Shown one piece after another: positions 1 through 6,269 of a DNA stretch of 15,639 bases. The first letter of the stretch is position 1. Each line of letters opens with the position of its first letter. Both the position numbers and the translations under genes were made by a program. The notes beneath the pieces are model-generated. The model did no database searches. It saw nothing but the letters and a program-made list of their open reading frames with translations, and was not told the DNA's origin. Source of the DNA: AC-69 sp044867345 (GTDB lineage: Bacteria > Actinomycetota > UBA4738 > HRBIN12). The DNA lies in contig JBIOUU010000119.1 in the NCBI GenBank assembly GCA_044867345.1, forward strand, positions 1 through 15,639. The letters are read 5' to 3'.

Positions 1-1
1 C

Positions 2-505
2 TTGGCGTGGGCGGCGCATCCACAGGCGTTCCCCGAGCCGCCGGAGGGGTCGATCACCCGGGTCGAGGCCGTCAGGGCGAAGGCCCTCCGCCTCCCCTCG
101 ATCCGGGTCCTGTGCCAGGAATGGCTCGACCCGCCGTTCGCCGCGGGCCACTGGGTCCCCGACATGGTGGAGATGGTCGGCGGGGTGAACCTGCTGACCG
201 AGAAGGAGCAACCGTCGCGCGTGGTGACCTGGCGAGAGGTCCGGGACGCGAACCCTGAGGTCGTCGTGTTCATGCCCTGCGGCTACTACCTGGAGGAGGC
301 GGAGGAGGAGGCCACGCAGCTCTACCGCAACGCCGAGTTCGTGGAGACTCCGGCGGCGCGAGAGGGAACGGTATTCGCGGTGGATGCCACCTCGTTCTTC
401 TCCCGACCGGGCCCACGGATCGTGGACGGCCTGGAGATCCTGGCGTGGGCGGTACATCCGCAGGCGTTTCCCGAGCCGCCGGAGGGATCCGTCACCCGGG
501 TCGAG
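2..505 (+). repeat. In-frame direct repeat, two 66-bp copies 438 bp apart
   Basis: Positions 2-67 and 440-505 align without gaps with 8 mismatches (58 of 66 identical), mostly at third codon positions. The offset of 438 bases is 146 codons, so the frame is kept. The second copy ends two codons before the stop. This is the footprint expected if a C-lobe-sized unit was tandemly duplicated; only the tail of the upstream unit is in view. The divergence argues against a recent read-level artefact, but an assembly join at the contig edge cannot be excluded. Confidence 0.85.
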
Positions 506-511
506 CGATAA
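2..511 (+). CDS. BtuF-like cobalamin-binding ABC substrate-binding protein, 5'-truncated by window edge, with internal repeat
   Basis: The visible 169 residues are the C-terminal lobe of a COG0614/BtuF-type periplasmic-binding fold, the class that hands cobalamin (or a related chelate) to an ABC importer. Family features seen are the lobe-opening segment RVLCQEWLDPPFAAGHWVP (residues 35-53), the strand VVVFMPCGY (87-95) and the closing motif FSRPGPRIVDGLEILAW (133-149). The N-terminal lobe lies left of the window. Oddly, visible residues 1-22 match residues 147-168 (20 of 22 identical), so the end of one C-lobe appears to run straight into the hinge helix of a second. The true start is unseen; the TTG at 2-4 is simply where the open frame enters. 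Stop TAA is at 509-511, 24 bases before the next gene. Ligand specificity cannot be told from this part. Confidence 0.82.
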   Translation: MAWAAHPQAFPEPPEGSITRVEAVRAKALRLPSIRVLCQEWLDPPFAAGHWVPDMVEMVGGVNLLTEKEQPSRVVTWREVRDANPEVVVFMPCGYYLEEAEEEATQLYRNAEFVETPAAREGTVFAVDATSFFSRPGPRIVDGLEILAWAVHPQAFPEPPEGSVTRVER

Positions 512-535
512 GCCAGGTCCGGTATCCTCCCGCCG

Positions 536-745
536 ATGAAAGGCCCCAATCAGGTGTCGCCGGACGACATCGGCACGCGCGTCTCGTTCCAGTTCGAGCT
601 GCCCAACGGCTACGTCGGCGAGGCCGTGGGGATCCTCGAGGCCTACGATGAGGCGGCCGAGACGTACCTGGTCCGTACGAAGGACGGCGAGCTGGCCCGG
701 GTCCCGAGGCGCGGCGTGCGCTTCGGGAAGGTCGTTTCCCGCTAG
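536..745 (+). CDS. Small SH3-like barrel protein (Rv0428c N-terminal domain type)
   Basis: This 69-residue protein has the pattern IGTRVSFQFELP (12-23), a turn, GEAVGILEAY (28-37), then YLVRTKDGELARVPRRGVRFGK (44-65, key residues VRT, G, VP and a basic end). It resembles the small SH3-like beta-barrel found at the N-terminus of Rv0428c-type GNAT acetyltransferases in actinobacteria, here without any catalytic domain. The ATG at 536-538 is the only good start; no clear Shine-Dalgarno precedes it, so translation may depend on the upstream gene, which stops 24 bases earlier. It lies 20 bases before kal. The function is unknown; a binding or adaptor role is only a guess. Confidence 0.6.
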   Translation: MKGPNQVSPDDIGTRVSFQFELPNGYVGEAVGILEAYDEAAETYLVRTKDGELARVPRRGVRFGKVVSR

Positions 746-751
746 ATCCGC

Positions 752-756
752 GGAGG
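752..756 (+). promoter_or_regulatory. Ribosome binding site of kal
   Basis: GGAGG lies nine bases before the ATG at 766-768. It fixes the start of the ammonia-lyase gene and sits in the 20-base spacer after the small SH3-like gene. Confidence 0.7.
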
Positions 757-765
757 TCGCGACTG

Positions 766-1167
766 ATGGCCCAAGAGCTTCCCACCGCGTTCATCCGGCG
801 CCGCTTTGGCAGCGAGGACGCGCATTACGGCGGCAACCTGGTGGCCGGGGCCAAGCAGCTCGAGGTGATCGGCGACCTCATCACGGAACTGGCGATGCGC
901 TACGACGGCGACGAAGGCCTGCTCCGCGCCTACGAGTCGGTTGAGTTCCTCCATCCGCTGTATGCCGGCGACTGGATCGAGGCGAAGGGCCGGATCGTCG
1001 CGGTGGGGAGCTCGTCGCGACGATGCGAGTTCGAGGTGTGGAAGATCGGTGGGCCCCGGTCCGAGGTGTCCGAGTCAGCCGCGGAGTTCATGAAGGAACC
1101 CATCCTGACGTGCCGGGCGGTGGGAACGACGGTCGTGCCGAGGGACCATCAGCGTTTCCCACACTGA
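766..1167 (+). CDS. kal: 3-aminobutyryl-CoA ammonia-lyase (Kal), hotdog fold
   Basis: Kal removes ammonia from L-3-aminobutyryl-CoA to give crotonyl-CoA, the late step of anaerobic lysine fermentation. The protein (133 residues; the family is about 125-135) matches the known enzymes almost throughout: EDAHYGGNLVAGAK (17-30), a helix ending GDLITELAMRYDGDEGLLRAYESVEF (36-61, key DGDEG and AYESIEF-type block), LYAGDWIEAKGRIVAVG (65-81), and the C-terminal EPILTCRAVGTTVVPRDHQR (111-130). It is a single-domain cytosolic hotdog protein. No other lysine-fermentation gene (kamA, kamDE, kdd, kce) is in the window, although the genes upstream on this strand are not visible. The cobalamin-binding protein just upstream would fit, since lysine 5,6-aminomutase needs adenosylcobalamin; that link is inference. 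A related beta-amino-acyl-CoA substrate is possible. Confidence 0.88.
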   Translation: MAQELPTAFIRRRFGSEDAHYGGNLVAGAKQLEVIGDLITELAMRYDGDEGLLRAYESVEFLHPLYAGDWIEAKGRIVAVGSSSRRCEFEVWKIGGPRSEVSESAAEFMKEPILTCRAVGTTVVPRDHQRFPH

Positions 1168-1180
1168 GCCCAGAGCGGAC

Positions 1181-1564
1181 CTAGCTGGCCTTCTCCAGGC
1201 GGTGCAGGACCCCCAGCAGGTCGTCCACGTTGAACGGCTTGGCCACGAACGCGTCGGCCCCCAGCTCGGCGGCCTTGGCCCGGTCACGCAGGCTGGCCCG
1301 GGCCGAGACCACGACCACGCGGGGGCGTTCGCCCTCGGGGAGCTCCTGGATCTGCTGGAGGACGCTCCAACCGTCCATCACCGGCATCATGATGTCGAGC
1401 AGCATGAGCTGTGGGCGGTGCTGCCGGAGCTCGGCGAGCGCCGCCCGTCCGTCCCGCGCCGCGAAGGTCTGGAACCCGTCGGCCTCCAGGCTGAACTGGA
1501 GCATCCACACGACCTGTGGTTCGTCGTCGACGACGAGCACGCTCGTCTGCGGGGGTGCATCCAT
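1181..1564 (-). CDS. Stand-alone response-regulator receiver domain protein
   Basis: A CheY-like receiver with no output domain. Numbered from the ATG at 1562-1564, the acidic pocket is D13/D14 in VLVVDDEP, the phospho-acceptor is D57 in LMLLDIMMPVMDGW, the switch residue is S87 in VVVVSAR, and the conserved lysine is K109 in AFVAKPF. All phosphorylation residues are present. The domain fills the protein, so it probably acts through protein contacts like CheY, Spo0F or DivK. A GTG at 1589-1591 would add nine residues (136 in all) and has a GGGAA upstream, so the start is uncertain. No histidine kinase is visible; the cognate kinase must be elsewhere. It converges on kal with only 13 bases between stops. 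Confidence 0.93.
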   Translation of the reverse strand: MDAPPQTSVLVVDDEPQVVWMLQFSLEADGFQTFAARDGRAALAELRQHRPQLMLLDIMMPVMDGWSVLQQIQELPEGERPRVVVVSARASLRDRAKAAELGADAFVAKPFNVDDLLGVLHRLEKAS

Positions 1565-1631
1565 CCCGACTTCGAGGGTACGGAGGGACACCCGTTCCCG
1601 GAATCGCCCGGGCTACCGTTTTTCGGGTACC

Positions 1632-1700
1632 GGTCGAAGTAGACCACGGGACCGGGGGTCCTAGTCATTCCTGGGCAATCCCTTGCCCGAACCGCTCGGG
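1632..1700. other. Cluster of short inverted repeats between the receiver gene and the membrane-protein gene
   Basis: This 158-base gap (1592-1749) holds four small palindromes: GGTC/GACC (1632-1645), GGACC-GGG-GGTCC (1649-1661), GGGCAA-TCCC-TTGCCC (1673-1688) and CCCGA-ACCGC-TCGGG (1686-1700). The last two share three bases and exclude each other as hairpins. None is followed by a T-run on the minus strand. They may end transcription of the upstream envelope pair or be operator sites for the receiver gene. In GC-rich DNA several could be chance. Confidence 0.3.
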
Positions 1701-1749
1701 GACACCCGACTGCCACTCGTCAATGTTGGAGTCGGCGTCGGCCGGGCGG

Positions 1750-2766
1750 CTACGCCTCTGTGAGCCGGAACGAATCCACGATCCGCCGGACGGCGGGCAT
1801 GAACCTCAGGACGTCTGATCCCTCTGCGAAGCGAACAACGATGGCCCAGTTGTCCGTCGCGCCATGGATCGTGATGGAAACGAACCGAACCTCCCGACCG
1901 TCGGGACCGGTCGCCCTCGCCCCCACCACCACCGCCTGGAGCCCCTGCTCCGTTCTCCCAAGCTCGGTCGTTCGCAGCTGGATGTCCCGGTACCCGGTCG
2001 ACAACGATTCGAGGAGGGCGTTCGAAGCCAGCCCAACGGGGCCATCGGACGCAGGTCGGAAGGAGATCGCGGCCTCACCATTCGGACCTACCAGCCGCGC
2101 GGCCGTCCCACTCCCGAGCAGGTCCCAGCCTCGCGGATACGACAAGGCATACCCTGCTCCCCCGTTCACGTAGACGCCGGGTCCGGGGCGGATCGCACCC
2201 TGCTGCCGATCCTCGGCCGCCCTTGTGGAGGGTATTTCGGCGGGCACGTCGCCGGCCGATCCGTTCGACGTCACGCCCCCACGCGTCGACCGGACACTCG
2301 CATCACGCCATGCAAACTGCAGGGCCGAGGTCGCGCCCAGAAGGACGACGAGAGCTACCACGACGACCAGGGATGGCCGTCGACGGAGATACGAGCGTGA
2401 GCGCCGAAACCACCTTCGCGCCTCCTGGCTCTCCAGATCTTGGAACGCCAGAAACGCTCCCAGCTGGCGATTCGGCGGAAACCAGAGGACCGGTTCGTCG
2501 GGACGGTCCAGCAGCCAGACCGCATAGCCGTCTTCTCGGGGGCCGACGCCGTAGTGATCTCCGACGGCTCCGTCCCAGTCAGGGGGCTCCAGCTCCGCTG
2601 GGTGCCGCCGAGCGATCGCTTCTGAGCCGCGTCCCGCCGGGTGCCGATCCTTCCCGGGAGGCGACGGCTCGTCAGTCGCCCCCCCCGCGGGGGGTTCGGC
2701 GGAAGCGGCAGGCAGTGGGAGCCGGATGACGTTGTCTTCGCCTTTCGACGAGGCTTCCCTGCTCAT
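1750..2766 (-). CDS. Single-span membrane protein with PsbP/Mog1-like extracytoplasmic domain, unrecognised family
   Basis: 338 residues from the ATG at 2764-2766, chosen because GAGG lies six bases before it; an open frame extends further upstream but there it only shadows the neighbouring gene. Residues 1-70 are disordered, Pro- and Glu-rich. Residues 79-118 form a small soluble patch (YAVWLLDRPDEPVLWFPPNR). After a basic stretch (RRSRSYLRRR, 121-130) comes one membrane helix at about 132-152. The linker 155-195 leads to an outer domain at 199-337 with GYALSYPRGWDLL, RLVGPNGEAAISFRP and the closing VRRIVDSFRL, the pattern of PsbP/Mog1-like alpha/beta domains found in actinobacterial lipoproteins and anchored proteins. 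Topology N-in, C-out is predicted. It follows the signal-peptide protein by 37 bases and is probably co-transcribed. Function unknown. Confidence 0.8.
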   Translation of the reverse strand: MSREASSKGEDNVIRLPLPAASAEPPAGGATDEPSPPGKDRHPAGRGSEAIARRHPAELEPPDWDGAVGDHYGVGPREDGYAVWLLDRPDEPVLWFPPNRQLGAFLAFQDLESQEARRWFRRSRSYLRRRPSLVVVVALVVLLGATSALQFAWRDASVRSTRGGVTSNGSAGDVPAEIPSTRAAEDRQQGAIRPGPGVYVNGGAGYALSYPRGWDLLGSGTAARLVGPNGEAAISFRPASDGPVGLASNALLESLSTGYRDIQLRTTELGRTEQGLQAVVVGARATGPDGREVRFVSITIHGATDNWAIVVRFAEGSDVLRFMPAVRRIVDSFRLTEA

Positions 2767-2803
2767 CTGCGCCTCACGAAAATGACCAGTGTCAGTGCTC
2801 TGC

Positions 2804-3601
2804 TCACCAACACCGACCCTCCTGTCTCCAAGGCTGAATCGCCTGCTGGCGCCTCGCAGCTTCGAGCCCGAGTGCGCCGGCCAGCGCGAGGCCGAACGCG
2901 AGCACCAACTTGAAGAGGATGTCGAGGCCGGTCGTTGCCAGCCACCGAATCGCCGAGACCACGGCATCCCCGAGCGAGCCGGGGATACTCGACGACGCCT
3001 CAGCGGTACACATCGCACCCACGCGGGGACACGCGTTCGCCGAACCCGACCCGGTTGCCGAGTACGGAACTGACCGGTCGATCCGCATGGGGTCCCATGA
3101 CCGAACCAGTCGGGGATCGGCGCCGGAAGCAACTGGGTCACCGTGGACCGTCGTCGATTCAGGTGCCGTCGTTGTCGCTCCGCCAACCTGTGTGCCCGAG
3201 GCTCCCCCCTGAACGCTGGAACCGGTAGCGAGCCCTGGCGACAGCGTTGACGAGGCGTTCTTGTCTACCACCGCCCCAGCACCGTTCAGGTTCGATTCCC
3301 CCCCCGATGCCGCATCGGGCACTACTTCGCTGACGGCCTGGGTGGTGTCGCTGACGGCCTGGGTGGTGTCGGAAGTCACGTCCTCGGCCAGGCCAGTCGC
3401 ACTTTGCGTGGTGCCTGACACGGACTGAGACAAGGCGGATGTCGAGTTTGCAGCGACCTCCGTGGCCTGACCCAACGTCTCGATCGAACTCGTCGAGACG
3501 CCGTCTGCGATTGCGATGCCCGGCGCCAAGCCGAGCGAGAGAGCGGCGAGCGCCAACGTGAATACGACGCCGTTTCGCCTGGTGAGGTGTCTACCCTCCA
3601 T
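2804..3601 (-). CDS. Secreted, C-terminally membrane-anchored Ser/Thr-rich protein, unrecognised
   Basis: 265 residues. A signal peptide is clear: basic RHLTRRN, a hydrophobic core GVVFTLALAALSLGLAPG, and a likely cut after AIA at residue 32. Residues 33-160 are a low-complexity Ser/Thr/Ala/Gly stalk with two exact DTTQAVS repeats at 78-91. Residues 165-200 carry the only two cysteines of the mature outer part (C191, C198), a possible disulfide loop. A hydrophobic helix at about 226-248 (LDILFKLVLAFGLALAGALG) followed by a basic tail (EAARRQQ) anchors it, with the outer part outside. The start is supported by GGAGG nine bases upstream. It is the first gene of a two-gene unit. No family recognised; a cell-surface structural role is only a suggestion. 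Confidence 0.8.
   Translation of the reverse strand: MEGRHLTRRNGVVFTLALAALSLGLAPGIAIADGVSTSSIETLGQATEVAANSTSALSQSVSGTTQSATGLAEDVTSDTTQAVSDTTQAVSEVVPDAASGGESNLNGAGAVVDKNASSTLSPGLATGSSVQGGASGTQVGGATTTAPESTTVHGDPVASGADPRLVRSWDPMRIDRSVPYSATGSGSANACPRVGAMCTAEASSSIPGSLGDAVVSAIRWLATTGLDILFKLVLAFGLALAGALGLEAARRQQAIQPWRQEGRCW
3329..3370. repeat. Perfect 21-bp tandem repeat, two copies
   Basis: Copies at 3329-3349 and 3350-3370 are identical and in frame, coding for DTTQAVS twice in the stalk of the secreted protein. Exact identity, including third positions, suggests a recent slippage duplication, so copy number may vary between strains. Confidence 0.9.
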
Positions 3602-3610
3602 GGCCCCCGA

Positions 3611-3615
3611 CCTCC
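3611..3615 (-). promoter_or_regulatory. Ribosome binding site of the signal-peptide protein gene
   Basis: Minus-strand GGAGG sits nine bases before the ATG at 3599-3601 and decides that start. Confidence 0.65.
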
Positions 3616-3689
3616 GTCTCGAGATCTACGGACAACCTCCTGGCAACACCCCCCTACCCATCGGCCAGCCGACCTAATCCATTCGCTCC

Positions 3690-3719
3690 ACAGTAGGTCG
3701 AAGGTCCAAGAGCAAGCAA
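3690..3719 (-). promoter_or_regulatory. Possible sigma-70-like promoter for the two-gene envelope unit
   Basis: On the minus strand TTGCTT (3719-3714) and TACTGT (3695-3690) are 18 bases apart, about 90 bases before the start of the signal-peptide protein gene. The 228-base gap 3602-3829 is the only sizeable gap on this side of the pur genes and must hold a promoter if the pair is transcribed separately. The match is moderate and rests on consensus only. Confidence 0.25.
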
Positions 3720-3796
3720 CAGGGATTCGCACGTACGTTCGAGTTCCGGGCACCGGACGCGCGTTCGAACCGAAGGTGGGCAAGACTTCGCGACAG

Positions 3797-3817
3797 CCCG
3801 GTGGTGCGAAAACCGGG
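3797..3817 (-). terminator. Possible hairpin terminator after purM
   Basis: CCCGGT and ACCGGG (3797-3802, 3812-3817) can pair around a nine-base loop, 12 bases beyond the purM stop. There is no T-run after it, so a classical intrinsic terminator is not shown; it could be an end-stabilising hairpin or a weak terminator typical of GC-rich genomes. Confidence 0.3.
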
Positions 3818-3829
3818 TTACCGAATCGA

Positions 3830-4846
3830 TCAGCCCCGGAACACACCTCCGGGGGTCGACACGACACTGCCGATCACATACGCTCGCGTGCCGCTGTCTC
3901 CGGCGCGTGCCACGACGTTCTCGACGTGGTCTATCGGCACGACCAGCACCATCCCTACTCCCATGTTGAACGTGGCGAACATGTCCTCGTCGGACGCGCC
4001 TGACGATCCGCGGACCAGATCGAAGATCGATGGCACGGGCCAAGAGCCGCGATCAACATCCGCACCCGTGCCGTCCGGAAGGGCACGCGGCAGGTTCTCG
4101 GGCAGACCGCCTCCCGTCACGTGCGCGGCCGCGTGTACCAGGCCGGCGCGCGCGAGCGATACGACGAGGGGCGCGTAGACCGCGGTCGGCTCGAGCAGCT
4201 CGTCGGCGAGCGGTCGGTGGAAGCCCTCCGGCACGGCGTCGAGGACACGCGGACCCTCCGCGAGCAGGGTCGCGCGAACCAGGCTGTATCCGTTGGCGTG
4301 CAGGCCGGTCGAGGCCAGACCTACCAGCGCGTCGCCCTCGCGCACGCGGTGCGGCCCGATCAGGCCCTCGTCGTCGACGACTCCCACGCAGAACCCCGCC
4401 AGGTCGAGCTGGTCCTCGCCCATCACCCCGGGATGCTCGGCCGTCTCGCCGCCGAGGAGCGCGCATCCGGCGCGCCGGCAACCCTCGGCGATCCCCTCGA
4501 CGATCGTCGCCGCCTCCTCCGACGCGACCTTCCCCATCGCCAGGTAGTCCAGGAAGAACAGCGGCTCTGCCCCGGTGCATGCCACATCGTCGGCGCACAT
4601 CGCCACGAGGTCGATCCCGACCGTGGATAGGTCCCCAGCCATCCGGGCCACGTCGAGCTTCGTCCCCACGCCGTCCGTGGCCGCCGCGAGATATCGCCCT
4701 TCCCCCAGCCGGAACAGCCCCGCGAACCCGCCAACCCCTTCGACGACCTCGGGCCGCGTCGCGCCCTTGGCCAACTGTCGGATGAGCGAGACGGCCCTCG
4801 CGGCGGCGTCCAGGTCGACGCCCGCCTTCCGGTAGGCACCGCTCAC
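3830..4846 (-). CDS. purM: Phosphoribosylformylglycinamidine cyclo-ligase (AIR synthetase)
   Basis: PurM closes the imidazole ring: FGAM + ATP gives AIR + ADP + Pi, in the cytosol. 338 residues, close to the usual 345. Motifs seen: the nucleotide-binding ATDGVGTKLDVA (57-68), ADDVACTGAEPLFFLDY (85-101), GGETAEHPGVM (132-142), GLASTGLHANGYSLVR (177-191), and HVTGGGLPENLPR (242-254), and TFNMGVGM near the end, all in family order. The start is the GTG at 4844-4846, which overlaps the purF stop (GTGA); the frame stays open upstream but only shadows purF. It is the last gene of the run, followed by a 228-base gap. Nothing unusual in the sequence. Confidence 0.97.
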   Translation of the reverse strand: MSGAYRKAGVDLDAAARAVSLIRQLAKGATRPEVVEGVGGFAGLFRLGEGRYLAAATDGVGTKLDVARMAGDLSTVGIDLVAMCADDVACTGAEPLFFLDYLAMGKVASEEAATIVEGIAEGCRRAGCALLGGETAEHPGVMGEDQLDLAGFCVGVVDDEGLIGPHRVREGDALVGLASTGLHANGYSLVRATLLAEGPRVLDAVPEGFHRPLADELLEPTAVYAPLVVSLARAGLVHAAAHVTGGGLPENLPRALPDGTGADVDRGSWPVPSIFDLVRGSSGASDEDMFATFNMGVGMVLVVPIDHVENVVARAGDSGTRAYVIGSVVSTPGGVFRG

Positions 4847-6243
4847 GACCTGGCGGGCTGCTCCAGCAGGAACTTGCCGGCGCCCTCGGGCACCTCGATC
4901 GGGTACTCCCCGTCGAAGCAGGCCCGGCAGAAGTCGTCCTTGGGAGCCCCCGTCGCCGCCACCATCCCGTTCAGCGACAGGTATCCGAGCGAATCGGCGC
5001 CCACGAACCGCCTGATCTCCTCTACGGACAGGTCGGAGGCGACCAGCTCGTGCCGGGTCGGCATGTCGATGCCGTAGAAGCACGGCCACTTGATCGGCGG
5101 GCAGGTGATCCGGGTGTGGACCTCTGCCGCTCCGGCCTCTCGCAGGGCCTGCACGATCTGGCGGGTCGTCGTGCCGCGCACGATCGAGTCGTCGATCACC
5201 ACGAGGCGCTTGCCTCGGATGGCGTCGGGGATCGGATTCAGCTTCAGCTTCACGCCGCGTTCGCGGAGCGATTGGGACGGTTGGATGAAGGTCCGGCCGA
5301 CGTATCGGTTCTTCATCAGGCCCTCGCCGTACGGGATGCCCGACACCTCCGCGTACCCCTGCGCCGCCGAGTGCCCGGTGTCCGGCACGGGGATCACCAT
5401 GTCGGCATGGGCAGGCGCCTCGATGGCGAGTTGACGGCCGAGCTTGCGCCGAACCTCGTGCACGGTGGTTCCCTGGATCCTCGAGTCCGCCCGGGCGAGA
5501 TACACGAACTCGAAGATGCACAGGGCCTTCCGCGGGCTCTCCGCGAAGCGGGCCGAGCGGGGTCCCCGGTCGTCGATCCTGATCAGCTCGCCTGGTTGGA
5601 CGTCGCGGATGAACGTGGCCCCGACGATGTCGAGCGCGCACGTCTCCGACGCGACGCAATAGCCGTTCGGGAGCCTCCCGATCGACAGCGGTCGCAGGCC
5701 GTGGGGATCCCGAGCGGCATAGAGGCTCCGCTCGTCCATCATCACGAAGCAGAACGCCCCGCGGAGGTCCGGGAGCACCGCCAAGGAGGCGTCCCACAGG
5801 CCGGACTGCAGGTGGCGGGCCAGGATGCCGGCCACGAGGTCCGAGTCGGTGGTGGCCGCCGCAGGCCGCCCGGACCGTTCGGCGAGCTCCGCCGTGTTGA
5901 CCAGGTTGCCGTTGTGGCCGAGGGCAAGGGATCGCTCGCCGTCGGTCTTGAATGAGGGCTGCGCGTTCTCCCACGTGGTCGAGCCGGTCGTGGAGTACCG
6001 GGTGTGACCGATCCCGAGATCGCCCTGGAGGGTTCGAAGGGTGGCCTCGTTGAACACCTGCGAGACGAGGCCGAGCTCCTTGAAGACCAGAAGGTGCTGC
6101 CCGTCGGAAACGGCCATGCCGGCCGACTCCTGACCCCGATGCTGCTGGGCGAAGAGGCCGAAGTAGGTGAGCCTGGAGACGTCCTCGCCCGGCGCCCAGA
6201 CGCCGAAGAGGCCGCATTCCTCCTTCGGGCTTTCAGCTCCCAC
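4843..6243 (-). CDS. purF: Amidophosphoribosyltransferase, 4Fe-4S (Bacillus) type
   Basis: PurF makes 5-phosphoribosylamine from PRPP and glutamine, the committed and feedback-regulated step. 466 residues. A nine-residue propeptide (MGAESPKEE) precedes the catalytic nucleophile C10, so processing is expected. The Ntn glutaminase domain (about 10-235) has CGLFGVW, QHRGQESAGM and GHNGNLVN; the phosphoribosyltransferase domain carries the PRPP loop VVIDDSIVRGTT (348-359). Cysteines C242, C388, C439 and C442 match the four iron-sulfur ligands of the B. subtilis enzyme in order and approximate spacing, so this is the oxygen-sensitive cluster form. The start is GTG (6241-6243) with no evident ribosome binding site, 26 bases after purL. 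Its stop overlaps the purM start. Confidence 0.97.
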   Translation of the reverse strand: MGAESPKEECGLFGVWAPGEDVSRLTYFGLFAQQHRGQESAGMAVSDGQHLLVFKELGLVSQVFNEATLRTLQGDLGIGHTRYSTTGSTTWENAQPSFKTDGERSLALGHNGNLVNTAELAERSGRPAAATTDSDLVAGILARHLQSGLWDASLAVLPDLRGAFCFVMMDERSLYAARDPHGLRPLSIGRLPNGYCVASETCALDIVGATFIRDVQPGELIRIDDRGPRSARFAESPRKALCIFEFVYLARADSRIQGTTVHEVRRKLGRQLAIEAPAHADMVIPVPDTGHSAAQGYAEVSGIPYGEGLMKNRYVGRTFIQPSQSLRERGVKLKLNPIPDAIRGKRLVVIDDSIVRGTTTRQIVQALREAGAAEVHTRITCPPIKWPCFYGIDMPTRHELVASDLSVEEIRRFVGADSLGYLSLNGMVAATGAPKDDFCRACFDGEYPIEVPEGAGKFLLEQPARS

Positions 6244-6269
6244 CTGTGCGGCGATGGTAACAGGGCCCG

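Noticed and set aside
2767..3186. An N-terminal extension of 140 residues on the PsbP-like membrane protein
   Set aside because: It overlaps the signal-peptide protein gene, is biased like an out-of-frame reading, and the ATG at 2764-2766 has a good ribosome binding site.
3737..3770. Inverted repeat GTTCGA/TCGAAC as an operator or terminator
   Set aside because: The arms are only six bases with a 22-base loop, there is no T-run, and it is not clearly placed relative to a promoter.
3830..6217. A continuous 795-residue minus-strand frame suggesting a PurM fusion protein
   Set aside because: Only the part from the GTG at 4844-4846 resembles PurM. The rest is Arg/Pro/Gly-rich, lies over purF in another frame and shows no family pattern.
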